64,000 nucleotides of DNA from Hydractinia symbiolongicarpus (Eukaryota; Cnidaria; Hydrozoa; Anthoathecata; Hydractiniidae), in assembly GCF_029227915.1 (NCBI RefSeq), contig NC_079887.1, positions 23,371,650 through 23,435,649 on the forward strand, in the 5' to 3' direction. The notes beneath the pieces are model-generated. The model was not told the origin of the DNA. It searched no databases and saw only the letters and a program-made list of their open reading frames with translations. Shown one piece after another: positions 13,833 through 23,102 of this stretch; position 1 is the first letter of the stretch; the number at the start of each line of letters is the position of its first letter. The translations under genes and the position numbers were made by a program.

Positions 13833-14824
13833 AAAGTCACTTTTTGCCGACTAAATTTTTTAATTTAGTCAGTTTTTGCCGAGTAAGTTTTTGAATTTAG
13901 TCACTAATAAAGAATAATTGCACATTCCTCTTGTTATTGCTACAATACAAAATAATGAGACATTTGTATTCTATTACTTATACCAGCAAAATTGAAATTT
14001 CTTTTTGCTCCAAAAGTTAAAAAAAGTAACTCCACAAGCAAACACAAAAAAACACGCTGTAATTCCTCATGTTTCAATTTTTTTAAAATGGTATTAATGC
14101 TTCTTCAGATTACAATTCTTTCTTAGTAACAAAAAATGCCAAAAATGGCTTAAAGGTGTTCAAATGTGAGTTTATTATGATAATTTGATTCATATTCACA
14201 CGATAAGGCTGAAAGGTCAAGCAGTTAGTTATGTTTGCTCGAGAATTTTGAGAACTCAAAAAAAATGTATTTTTCTGGATGGATAAGTAAAAGAGCCGGT
14301 GAATTATCATGGAATTCCTTAATATTCATCTTTAAACTGACCCCTTTCCACGCCTCTTTTCATTAGCTACAAGAATAAACTTGCTCTCTAAAGTAAAACA
14401 CAAACACAATTTTAAAAATAACAAAAATTTCTTACTATAGAAGAATGTTATTATTAGCAAGAAACATCATAAAAGAACATGTTTGGACTAAAATAAATGT
14501 ACAAAAACGTATCAAACTTGAATTACGCATATATGTTATAAGTTTCCTGTGTTTCAATTTAGGGAGTTTTCTACAAAAATAGATGAATTTACAAAAACAT
14601 AAATAAAAAAAAGTTAGTTAATTAATTAATTAATTAAATAGTAACCTTGCAAGGGTTTTGAAATTTTGACAGTAAAACACCTAAATCTTGTTAAGTTAAA
14701 TGAGGTAGCCTACAAAATGCAAAAAGTGCTGACATGTGCAATAAAAAGCCTGGTTGGCATAAAAAGTCTGTTTTTTAAATTTGACACAACTTATGCAAAA
14801 TATATACATTTACTACTATAGAGG

Positions 14825-15058
14825 CATTTGGTAGACATGTCTACCAAATGATGCTATAAGTGATAATATATATGGTGGTGTCTACCAAATGAGCCTCTTA
14901 GGAAAGGCAACGTTATTTGGTGGACATGACAATGTATTTTTTAATCTCGGTAAGACCTTTACGTACCCCATGCAAAATGAAAGTTTTTGAGGTGATGCGC
15001 AAAATTATTTACTTATAAGTGACGTAAATTTTTAGAAATATGTATTGTCTACCAAATG
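14825..15058. repeat. Inverted cluster of CATTTGGTAGACA motifs with a 26-bp perfect palindrome
   Basis: At 14,825-14,850 the 13-mer CATTTGGTAGACA is followed directly by its exact reverse complement, making a 26-bp palindrome. Further reversed copies occur near 14,881 and 15,047, and a forward-like variant at about 14,910. The cluster closes the right side of the satellite-rich block, mirroring the motifs at 195-300. Confidence 0.75.
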
Positions 15059-15098
15059 CTTCATTTTTGGACTTTGCGACCAAATGATGCTATTAGTA

Positions 15099-15300
<202 letters not shown>

Positions 15301-15984
15301 AATGTGACTTTGAAATAGAGGTGGAGTAAAAACACTTGTTCTATGTCTTTTATCTTCAATTTAGAGATACATTTACAATTGTGTTGTTTTAAAACTCACT
15401 CGTTTTTATGCGAGTGTGTTATTTACTGTGTTTATTTGCTGAATAATTTTTATGCTGAATAACCAGGGCTGATGTGAGATAAGGTTTACAGCTTCCTGGT
15501 CACATGTGTTTGGATGCTTGAATTACTTTGAGCTCTTGTTTAACCAAGTGGATGAATTGTTGTTGTAAACATATAATTTCTGCTAGCTGAATAACCAGGG
15601 CTGATGTGAGATAAAGTTTACAGTTTCCTGGTCGCAGGTGTTTGGATACTTGAATTACTTTAAGTTGTTGTTTAACCAAAGCCAGAAATTCAAAACTCAA
15701 GTGGAGTTTATAGGTGTCAAACATTGCATTTTTTATAACTACTGATCCATATAATTTCTGCTAGCTTCATGCTAAATAACAAAGACTGATGTGAGATAAA
15801 GTTGAAAGTTTCATGATCACAGATGTGTGTCTGCTTGAGTAACTTTGAGCTCGTGTTTAACCAAGTGCATGAAATGTAAATTCAAGTGTCAAACATTTTG
15901 ATCTTTATAACTACTGTTGCATATAATTTCTGCACAATCGTTATTGTTGTAACCCAAATACAATGCGCAATAGTCAGACCTGTG

Positions 15985-16060
15985 GAGGATAGGCTATATA
16001 TAACAATGTTAAGACCATTATTTTAATCAGTCGTGTGCTAGAGCTACATTGTTGTTCAAG
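15985..16060 (+). promoter_or_regulatory. Core promoter and 5' leader of the secreted-protein gene
   Basis: GGCTATATATAACAATG around 15,990 is a TATA box ~70 bp ahead of the ATG. The sequence from the TATA box to the ATG is almost identical in all three copies of the gene (here, near 48,000, and near 51,180). This suggests that all three are under the same transcriptional control. Confidence 0.6.
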
Positions 16061-17064
16061 ATGATTGGAGTAAAAGTGATGATATGTTCGCTTCTCTTAT
16101 TCATGCCACAGGTAAAAAGATTTAACTACTGTTCTGTCTTCATCGTCCTTTCTGTTTTTCTTGCGTATAATCATAAAAAGTCTGTAGAAGCAATCTTTAA
16201 AACGATTTGTTATGCAAGAACCATTTATTTTATAAAACAAAATTGTGCAACGATTTGACTTGTAAAAGAATAACTGATCACAGACATCTTGCAAATATGT
16301 TTTTCAGTTTTCTTTTTTTAAACACGATCTGCAATTTATAATAATGTTTTTATTTCTCCTATGAAAGTTCATTTTATACACTGAGCTATATGAAATCTCC
16401 AACTTATTGTTTTTAGCTGTTACGTACAGAAGTTATCTTTAACAAGCGATCCTGGATAAAGGATAAGGCATTGAACAGCATTATCCAGAGCGCACGGAAA
16501 TTGCTTCCTAAAATGTCCGCTTTCAAGACTCAAATTGGTGAGGAAAGGTTTGGCAATAAATCATACGATGTAAAATTTCATCCACAATTCACCCAAGCAG
16601 ATGGAGAGTTTTTCTCGAAACCAGAAAACCACAGGAGGCCACTGGCTATATTCTATTATGGCATGGCAGTGTCGTTTGCGTTTTTGGACATGCAGAGATG
16701 GACATATTCAAATATGAACAAGAACAGCAGTTTGCTAAAAACTAGTCAGTACATAACGGACAGAATTCAAAATTATTTGGATACATATACTAAGGCGTCC
16801 GTGGATTATTTCGGACTAAAGGCTTTTCGGAATTTTAAAAGACCATCGTCACAAGACCCCTACTTTAGACATTATTCTAAAAAGGCAGAAATGTCGGAAT
16901 TTTTTCAAGTTGTGAAGATAAAGGGGTTAAAAAAACGTGTTTGCCAAAAGTCACCGCCAAGTCAATGTGAACACAACGTTATGGGCTTTGTAATCGTCAG
17001 AGATTTTGCAAAATTACTTCGAAGTATAATGAGGGACGTTAATGAGATTATAATAAAAAGATAA
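16061..17064 (+). CDS. Secreted protein, copy 1 (two exons, 232 residues)
   Basis: Exon 1 (16,061-16,111) encodes a 17-residue hydrophobic signal-like peptide beginning MIGVKVMICSLLLF. It ends at CCACAG|GTAAAA. Exon 2 (16,417-17,064) follows a TTTTTAG acceptor in phase 0. The mature part is basic, has a central variable region, and ends with a highly conserved block (VKIKGLKKRVCQKSPPSQCE) containing two cysteines nine residues... apart in sequence terms, then an amphipathic tail. I do not recognise a family and do not assign a function. Near-identical copy 2 and divergent copy 3 keep the same intron position and open frame, which argues that this is a real expressed gene family. The ATG at 16,061 was chosen because it starts the signal peptide just downstream of the TATA box. 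Confidence 0.8.
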
Positions 17065-17583
17065 AAACGACGTGAAGAACAGCAAGGCCGTAAAATGAAA
17101 CAAAATTTTGAAAACGTAGAAAGGGTTTTCAAGATTTGTAAAATTTACAACGCTTTTCTTTTTTAATATTTGTTGCACTAATATTGTGTTTTTCCTAGTC
17201 CTCGCAAGCTAGTCCCTTTAATACCATGTACGGCTTCTCAAGATTCGCGATCTGGAACGAATAATGTTTTTTTTACTGCTCATAAGTCGCTTTTGTACAA
17301 TGTACGGATTTCAAGATTTGCGATCTGCTAATCTTATTTCTTATATCTCGAAGAAACGCTGGTAACAGTCTAAAAAGTTTGACTTGCCCTGGGGACGAGG
17401 TTGGCAGGGAGGCACACCTCATTAAAGTCCTCTTTTTTGAAAAAGCTCCTCGTCCTCTAAAAAGTTTCACGGGTCATCAACTGGTCCATATTGTAATACT
17501 CGTATACGTCTGTGTGTCACGAAAAATGGTCCCGCAAATAGGGAGACACACGCAATGCAGTATGAAAATAACGGATGAACCCG
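17065..17583. repeat. Gene 3' flank with Helitron-like unit interrupted by the Polinton end
   Basis: No further gene is present. At 17,386-17,402 is CCCTGGGGACGAGGTTGG, a terminus-like motif shared with the transposon at 42.6-44.7 kb. Bases ~17,465-17,583 match a Helitron-like unit that is complete at 49,490-49,620. In that copy the sequence continues from GGATGAACCCG into a terminal hairpin. Here it breaks exactly at GGATGAACCCG and AGCTAGTATT begins, which marks the inserted Polinton terminus. Confidence 0.6.
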
Positions 17584-17755
17584 AGCTAGTATTGGGAGGG
17601 AATATAACCACACTTTTCCAAAAACCACGGTCAAACTCTCATAAAAAATATCATACACAATTTCACTTGTGACGTCACAACTTTTTGTCATACTCCAGTA
17701 CACAAAATACCGTTGATCATCAGCAAAAATACGCTGATCATCAACGCATGCGCAG
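17584..17755 (+). repeat. Polinton terminal inverted repeat, left
   Basis: About 172 bp matching 46,194-46,367 in inverted orientation at roughly 92% by eye. Identity stops just after the shared ATCAACGCATGCG. It contains a small internal inverted repeat around TGATCATCA. Frames running across it (17,467-17,841 minus) are chance. Confidence 0.85.
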
Positions 17756-17778
17756 TAAAGATGCATCCAATACGTAGG

Positions 17779-17815
17779 TGTAATCTTCGGACTTTGTTGA
17801 AATCTGTATATATAA
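17779..17815 (+). promoter_or_regulatory. Promoter of set A left gene
   Basis: TAATCTTCGGACTTTGTT followed by TGTATATATAA directly precedes the ATG at 17,816. The same pair (GTAATCTTCGGACTTTGTT, then GTATATAAG) precedes the ATG of the right-end gene at 46,065, although sequence between the terminal repeat and this point is otherwise different. Conservation across the diverged sets supports a shared core promoter with an upstream element. Confidence 0.65.
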
Positions 17816-18338
17816 ATGAGTTGGTTCAAGACGCGAGACATGTGTAGTAGGGCCGTTGAGGAGAACGCCTATATGTTCGAGTATGTCCCAGATCGGTTCA
17901 AAACGCGGGCATGTGCGGTAGGGCTGTTGAAAGGATTCCCTGATGCTCGAGTATATATGCCGGATCAGTTCAAGACGCAAGACATGTGCAGCAAAGCTGT
18001 TGAAAAGAATTCTTATGCGCTCGGGTATATGCCGGACAAGTTCTGGACTCAATACATGTGCTACAAGGCCGCTGAAAAGTACGAGCCGACGCTCAAATAT
18101 ATGCCGCATCAATTAAAGACGCGGGACATGTGTAACAAATATTTTGAAAGGAATCCCGTGCACTCAAATATGTCCGGATTGGTTCAACACGCAAGACATG
18201 TGCAACGAAGCCGTTGAAAAGTATCCTCACGCAATCAAATATGTGCCGGGCTGTTTCAAGACACAGGGCATGTGCAGCAAAGCCCTTGAGTAAAAGGCCC
18301 ATATGTTAGAGCATGTCCCTGAAAGGTTCAATATGTAG
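17816..18338 (+). pseudogene. DUF4116-type repeat protein (set A)
   Basis: The start MSWF is shared with the right-end polymerase leader. It is followed at once by about six ~24-residue repeats of the pattern F-K-T-x-x-M-C...A-V-E-x...Y-x-P-D, the DUF4116 pattern found in large DNA viruses and some protists. Their molecular function is unknown. The frame shifts near 18,180, stops at about 18,291 and ends by 18,338. The junction MSWF|KTRDMC looks like a deletion that joined the polymerase start to the middle of a DUF4116 gene, since in set B these are separate genes. A terminal hairpin follows at 18,354. Confidence 0.65.
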
Positions 18339-18353
18339 GTGAAATTCATAAGT

Positions 18354-18383
18354 CATCTTACAACCCCTCGGGGCTATAAGATG
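18354..18383. terminator. Gene-end hairpin after DUF4116 (set A)
   Basis: CATCTTA pairs with TAAGATG, and CCCC with GGGG around a TC loop. It lies 16 bases after the last stop. It belongs to a series of hairpins at Polinton gene ends in this locus. Confidence 0.55.
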
Positions 18384-18408
18384 AAATCAAAATACTACTA
18401 CTAATAAA

Positions 18409-18600
18409 ATGTGCATCAACTGTCAAGTAAAATTCGATATTTGTGGAAATGCAGTTGGCATGACCTTCATAGCCGGCATCAGTCTCTCCTTACCACTAAT
18501 GGCGTTAGCCTTGGTACAAGAATCAGAGAAGGAGAAGGAGAATGAACAGAGGATTAAGGACCTGGAGGATCGTATTGATGACCTAACAATAAACGGATGA
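18409..18600 (+). CDS. Small membrane plus coiled-coil protein (63 residues)
   Basis: An N-terminal CxxC is followed by a hydrophobic segment (about residues 17-37, GMTFIAGISLSLPLMALALV) and a charged heptad-like tail rich in Glu/Lys. It resembles a small virion or membrane protein, but I recognise no family. The reading frame is intact. Its end overlaps the next cysteine-rich frame, so the two may once have been one protein. Confidence 0.4.
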   Translation: MCINCQVKFDICGNAVGMTFIAGISLSLPLMALALVQESEKEKENEQRIKDLEDRIDDLTING

Positions 18601-18784
18601 ACAACAATGTAACAACTGTGAACGCATGCTGGATGAATATGACAGATGTACCTGCGGACGAAGGCTCATGGCAAATGGTAAATTGTTGTGTTGGCAGCGC
18701 TATCATGAATATATAATAGATAATGGAGGTGGTTGTGTATGTACGATGACATGCAATTCTCTGAAGTCGTTTGAATTACAATAA
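18593..18784 (+). CDS. Small cysteine-rich protein
   Basis: The open frame starts after a stop at 18,590. Its first ATG is at 18,626. It carries cysteines spaced CNNC, CTC, C, CVC, C over ~60 residues, as in a small zinc-binding module. The first CxxC lies before the ATG, so the true start may be upstream by frameshift from the preceding membrane frame. No family is recognised. A 7-bp-stem hairpin (18,796-18,816) follows the stop. Confidence 0.35.
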   Translation, partial: TDEQQCNNCERMLDEYDRCTCGRRLMANGKLLCWQRYHEYIIDNGGGCVCTMTCNSLKSFELQ

Positions 18785-18795
18785 AACAAGATGCT

Positions 18796-18816
18796 ACAAT
18801 TTGAAGAATAAATTGT
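18796..18816. terminator. Gene-end hairpin, 7-bp stem
   Basis: ACAATTT pairs with AAATTGT around a 7-base loop, 11 bases after the stop of the cysteine-rich frame. Confidence 0.4.
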
Positions 18817-18832
18817 CAACCCTAAAATTTTC

Positions 18833-19369
18833 TACAACTTTGCAACTACCTTTACAGACATTAATGATATCAACGTGGACCACCTTACGGTGTCAGATCC
18901 TATACCTGCCAATGGAAGTAAGGATAATCGATACATAGTGGGGTATCATACACAAAACCTCGTGGTAGCCCTGAGAATAAAAACACCTAAAATATGGTCC
19001 CCGAATGGAGTGACTCGGTATAATGCCAGTGCCGTACCATCGATGAGTCTTGATTTCGAGGAGTACCCTGATTGGGTTGCGAAGTATCGCCAAATATGGA
19101 ACAAAATCGAATGGTTGAACTCCGAGCAATTGACGACGGGGCCAGTCAAAAAGGACCGTTACGTGAATGCCAAGCTTAAATACTACAAGGATGCAATCAC
19201 TACTAAATTCCACGGCATGCCAGTACCCTATGATGAGCCATGCCAAACCAGTGCAATCATGGCTATTTCATCAGTGTATGTGCAGGGCAAAAACCACTAT
19301 CCCCAAGTACATTTTACGGAATGTCGATATAAGGACTTTAAAAAAGAATTACTGCTGAGTGAGGATTAG
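18833..19369 (+). CDS. Conserved Polinton-associated protein X (set A)
   Basis: The frame is open from about 18,833. The first ATG-like start in the readable frame is not clear, and homology to set B begins near residues INVDHLTVSDPIPANGSKD, so the start is probably degenerate. The set B homologue is at 40,242-40,800 (minus). Shared blocks are PIPAN-x-x-KD, IKTPK, a central PVKK-x-x-Y, and a C-terminal P-x-x-x-C...VY-x-QGKN-Y segment. No catalytic motif is visible and I assign no function. It is conserved in both element sets, so it belongs to the core gene complement. The stop at 19,367 is followed by a strong hairpin. Confidence 0.55.
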   Translation, partial: YNFATTFTDINDINVDHLTVSDPIPANGSKDNRYIVGYHTQNLVVALRIKTPKIWSPNGVTRYNASAVPSMSLDFEEYPDWVAKYRQIWNKIEWLNSEQLTTGPVKKDRYVNAKLKYYKDAITTKFHGMPVPYDEPCQTSAIMAISSVYVQGKNHYPQVHFTECRYKDFKKELLLSED

Positions 19370-19385
19370 AAAAAAACCATATATT

Positions 19386-19409
19386 TTATAGGTCCTGTAT
19401 GACCTATAA
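19386..19409. terminator. Gene-end hairpin between convergent genes X and Y (set A)
   Basis: TTATAGGTC pairs with GACCTATAA around CTGTAT, and the stem extends imperfectly outward through ATATATT/AATATAT. It sits between the convergent ends of X (+, 19,369) and Y (-, 19,503). Confidence 0.7.
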
Positions 19410-19502
19410 ATATATATAAAATTAAGGTCTATACTCGGGAATCTAGATACCGCTGGCATACTGTGCAGGCTGAAGTTTTTTTAAAACGTTGCTTCTGCCC
19501 TC

Positions 19503-20180
19503 TTACCAACCTTTCGCAACTAGCTGAGCATGTTGTCGTTCATTGATGGAGTCAACAATCCTCTTAACACGCTGTCGCATCTGTACCTTCAATATCATAT
19601 ACTTTTGCTTCTCCTGCATAATGAGACTAAACTCGTAGTCGCTGATAACCCCGTTTTCTACAGCCTTTGATATAAGATCAACAATGGAGTTCAATTTTGT
19701 TTCCGCGAGTAGCCTAATTGCCTCATGTTTCTTGGATTTCACACCCAACCTCTTCCCGGCGTTCCGCAGACCGGCTTTGCCTATCCCCATTGCTATGCTA
19801 ATGCGCCCCATTGCAATAGCCAGTGGTACTCCAAGGCCAGAGGCCATAGCTCCTATACCAAGCCCTGAAGTTATCACACTTATGCCTAACAGACCATGAT
19901 CACAATACCTCAGCCAGGTCCCATGCATCTTAAACGTTTTTGCGAGCTTATCACGCTCTTTAATTTCACTTCTCATGTATTGTTCGATTTTTTTTATCTT
20001 TTTGAGCCTGTATACCTGGTTTTCCTCGGGTATATTGGCACTTTGTGCAGGTACGCTCGGCAAACTAGGGTATAGTTTGCTGATACCGCTCAATAAGGGT
20101 TTACGTGGTCTTGTTGCTTGGATCGCAGGCAGGGGCCAAGGCATCTCTACTCGGTTCTGGTGCGGATAACTACACGGCAA
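19503..20180 (-). CDS. Conserved Polinton-associated membrane protein Y (set A)
   Basis: Homologous to 39,286-39,879 (+) in set B. The N-terminal part is charged. Then comes the conserved block ERDKLAKTFKMHGTWLRYCD, two glycine-rich hydrophobic segments (about residues 107-145), a basic KSKKHE motif and an alpha-helical tail. This looks like a membrane-active or virion-associated protein of unknown role. The first ~30 residues of this frame are probably not native, since they cover a deletion junction with the neighbouring + gene. Only the region from about KLYPSLPS onward is shared with set B. Confidence 0.6.
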   Translation of the reverse strand: MPCSYPHQNRVEMPWPLPAIQATRPRKPLLSGISKLYPSLPSVPAQSANIPEENQVYRLKKIKKIEQYMRSEIKERDKLAKTFKMHGTWLRYCDHGLLGISVITSGLGIGAMASGLGVPLAIAMGRISIAMGIGKAGLRNAGKRLGVKSKKHEAIRLLAETKLNSIVDLISKAVENGVISDYEFSLIMQEKQKYMILKVQMRQRVKRIVDSINERQHAQLVAKGW

Positions 20181-20739
20181 GACAAATTCTATTGCAAAAA
20201 TTTGAAGCCATGGTACAACGTCAGGAGAATGTGGGGCATGATATCACTGAATTTCAGAAGGTGCTGCAATATGCCCGAACCCCAGTGAATTTTGCCGTCA
20301 TGCCAAGCGTGTACATGCTACCTTCTGATATGAACCTGTGTATTGGTAAAATTACGGGGTATAACAACAACACCCTCATAGCACCTGCCAATGTAAATGT
20401 TGGGGTCCAGGTTGATGTGAATAATAAGCATATTGTGAGGCATGCAGGAGCCGCACCCCTAAAGCATATCATCAAAATACATATACATACCACACCTCCC
20501 AAGCACATTATACCTCCCAGGCATACTATCAAAACAGCTATACATGCTACCCCCTTAGGCATACCGAGCATACCATTAGGCATGCGGCAGACATCAAACC
20601 AACCCTCAAGCATGCTACGCCTCCTATACATCCTCCTAGGCACAGGGAACCCCCGCAAAATCAATATGAGGATAACAAGGCCGCATTAATCACGACAAGG
20701 GTGGGGATAATTATTGCCTTCATCTGGCTTAATAAATAA
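20105..20739 (+). pseudogene. C-terminal half of structural protein Z (set A)
   Basis: Matches the second half of 37,509-38,630 (-) in set B: the block FQKVLQYARTPVNFAVMPSV followed by YMLPSDMNLCIG, a low-complexity His/Pro/Thr linker, and a C-terminal single membrane anchor ending WLNK. The N-terminal half and the adjacent penton-like gene seen in set B are missing, so a deletion lies at ~20,120-20,180. The frame shifts once near 20,670. The protein is a presumed virion component; its function is not established. Confidence 0.55.
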
Positions 20740-20745
20740 CTTATA

Positions 20746-21835
20746 TTAGACCCACCCAACATAGTACATAAACACGGCAGCGGCCGCGATGTCCATGTAC
20801 ACATGTTTTGCCACGTATTCCACGACTGTTGCCGCTACCTTCAGAAGGAAGGAGACAACCGTACCCATAATACCAGCAATGCAGCGCCTACTTTGCCTGC
20901 CAGATATTTGAGGAACTTTCCAAGCCTTTCAAGCTGCTTCTCTACGAAACCTTTTCCGGCACCCGCGGCGGCACTTCCTCCTGCAGCACCTGCCGCGGCA
21001 CTTCCTCCCGTAACGGAGAGTACAATGGTGCTTATCCGTAGACCAATAGCAGAGACGATACTCGCTATAGTTATACCCTGCTCATTAAACAAAATCTTAA
21101 GCTTCTAAAGCAGAGATGTGTTATCGTCAGCGATTTTCAACAGCGTGTCCTTGATGTGTCTTTGCTGGGGGTATATGTCAGTGGATAGTATGCCGTGTGC
21201 TTCCCTTATGGCCTTTTTTTATCAGTCAGATCTTTAATCTCTTTCTTCACCTTTTCTATTTCCTTTTCAAGATTAGCCACTTGTTTTTTGTTCGCCCCAG
21301 CCGTCTGCTTCTCAAGATCTTTCACCTTTCCCTCTGCCTTCTTAATCTCCCTGTCGTATAGAATCACCTTGTTTTTCAAGCTTTTCATGTTACCTCTTAA
21401 TGTCTGAAGTTCGAGGTCAAGCCCCCTTCCTTCACGTTCGGTGATGCCACCTTCATCAGGCCCAGCAAACGAAGTGTCTTGTATAAGGCTCTCCGTGGCA
21501 TCTACAAATTCATCGATCTTCTTTAACGATTCCATCTCAATATTTTTTTCTCAGCCTCCTTCTCTATTTTGCTATACTTTTTCAAGAGGTTCTGGGCCCT
21601 GAATTTACCACCTCTGTTGTGTTAACATAATAGACAAAACCCAGAGCTTGCAGACGATTACTACCTAGCAACGTTTGTATCTGGCCAAGGTACCATCTTG
21701 ATTCGTAATCACTATTTACTTGAAGTTTCTTTCCCTTTCACTATCTCTTTAACAATAAGTTGATTACCTTTATCCACCCTGAAGATGATCGTAAAAGCCG
21801 TCTACCTTTGATTTTAGTATTATCTGCCTCTGCCC
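20746..21835 (-). pseudogene. Coiled-coil/membrane protein (set A)
   Basis: Homologue of 36,213-37,494 (+). It has a long Lys/Glu coiled coil (21,206-21,535), then GITIASIVSAIGLRISTIVL, an Ala/Gly-rich segment, a conserved KGFVEKQLERLGKFLKYLAG block and further hydrophobic stretches. A stop near 21,205 and frameshifts near 21,100 and 20,880 break it. Coiled coil plus glycine-rich membrane segments suggests a virion or membrane-interaction protein. This is inference. Confidence 0.5.
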
Positions 21836-21856
21836 TGAAAACGTGTTCCTCTGCTG

Positions 21857-23056
21857 TTGTTGTTTAGTACCAACGGACCAAAGCAACGGGTTCAGATAAG
21901 CCATACGCCAAGCACTATTAACCAGAATGAGGACTTATACGTAGATATACCTAATATGTCCCCGGATGATGTAATTTTCCCAGGAAGCCTGAGGCTCCTA
22001 TTTGACCTGATGCTGATGGGACAAATACAAAACGTACGATCGTGTCGTTTATCGGCAAAGGCCTGGTGCGAAACTTATGCATTACACTTAATAGCAATGA
22101 GGTACAGAATATCAACATCCTGGCAGTGTACCGGGATCTCTGGCTACCTAAGTTTGATCACGAAAACAGCCTCATCCTAAAGGGAATCAACCCCAACGAT
22201 GGTACCATCAGGGCCTTACAAGTCAAGGCTACCGTGTATGTTGGGACCGACGAGGGAAAAGCCATCGCTGCGGCGTATAGCAACACCTTCTGCATCCCAT
22301 TGGATAAGATCTTTGAGTTGACAAGGGACTTGCTATATGACAGATTGCAGTTCGTTCTAAATTTCGCGCCGCATGCTGATGTCATCAAGGATGGGGGCAC
22401 GGCTGCGGTGGGATCCACGGCATCCAATACGGCCGATGCAGCATATAAAATCACCAATATCAAATTAGAGTTTAAAAAAGTGAAACATGAGGGCCTGGCA
22501 AGTGCCGTGAAGTTATATTCGTCTCGCGTTACCCTATGAGCGGATCCTAAGAAGCAAGGTGGTGACTATGAAAAAGGCCGATACCAGTTACAACCATCAA
22601 ATAGACACTCCTGCCAAGTCCCTGAAGGGCGTCTTGTTATTATTCATAGACCCTGGAAAGGTGAAGGCTTATTCAGGCATCAATGAGGTATTCTATAACC
22701 CCAAGATTGAGAAGATCAGCGTCACTTTCGAGGGCGGGCCTAATGAGTTGTACCCTCATGCCATGCTTCCCAAGGATTATCTGGAAAAGGTCGTCGGCCT
22801 TTTCGACAGCCATGATAGCAACGTGAGCATCGGCCAATTTTTCAATGAGCGTTTTGCCCTGTTCATCGATTTCAGAGCAAGCCCAGATCCGGGCCTGCAC
22901 GGTAGCGGGAGACCCATGCAACGCCTTAGTGACGGCATCACGTTGCATATGATCAAAAAAGCCGACGGAACCATGGACATACGCTGTTATGTGTACTAGC
23001 TGATGGACGCCCAGCTGAACATCCTTGGCGGGCGATTCCACTCCGTGGAGTATTAG
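21857..23056 (+). pseudogene. MCP: Major capsid protein, double-jelly-roll type (set A)
   Basis: It matches Polinton major capsid proteins in pattern: PSTINQNEDLYVDIPNM, then a GLVRNLCITLNSNEVQNI strand, a YRDLWLPKF motif, and later blocks LRSKVVTMKKADTSYN and GPNELYPHAMLPKDYLE. About 400 codons in total. The set B copy at 34,923-36,143 is homologous throughout. Frameshifts near 22,015 and 22,520 and an in-frame TAG near 22,999 break it. As a family this forms trimeric capsomers of an icosahedral virion. The gene starts divergently from the coiled-coil gene and ends at a perfect hairpin. Confidence 0.75.
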
Positions 23057-23063
23057 TGACCGC

Positions 23064-23099
23064 AACTCGTATTTGTTTCCCTGAGAACAAATACGAGTT
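23064..23099. terminator. Perfect 14-bp hairpin at capsid gene end
   Basis: AACTCGTATTTGTT pairs perfectly with AACAAATACGAGTT around an 8-base loop, 8 bases after the capsid stop. A related hairpin recurs at 23,760, before the second cargo gene. Confidence 0.75.
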
Positions 23100-23102
23100 A
23101 AT

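Noticed and set aside
16061-17064. Assignment of the secreted protein to a known toxin or cytokine family
   Set aside because: Only two cysteines in a conserved block and no recognisable scaffold; unsupported.
17467-17841. 124-residue minus frame across the left terminal repeat (and partner at 46,260-46,484)
   Set aside because: It crosses the Polinton/arm boundary, so it spans two unrelated sequences and is chance.
18893-19246. 117-residue minus frame
   Set aside because: Shadow of conserved protein X.
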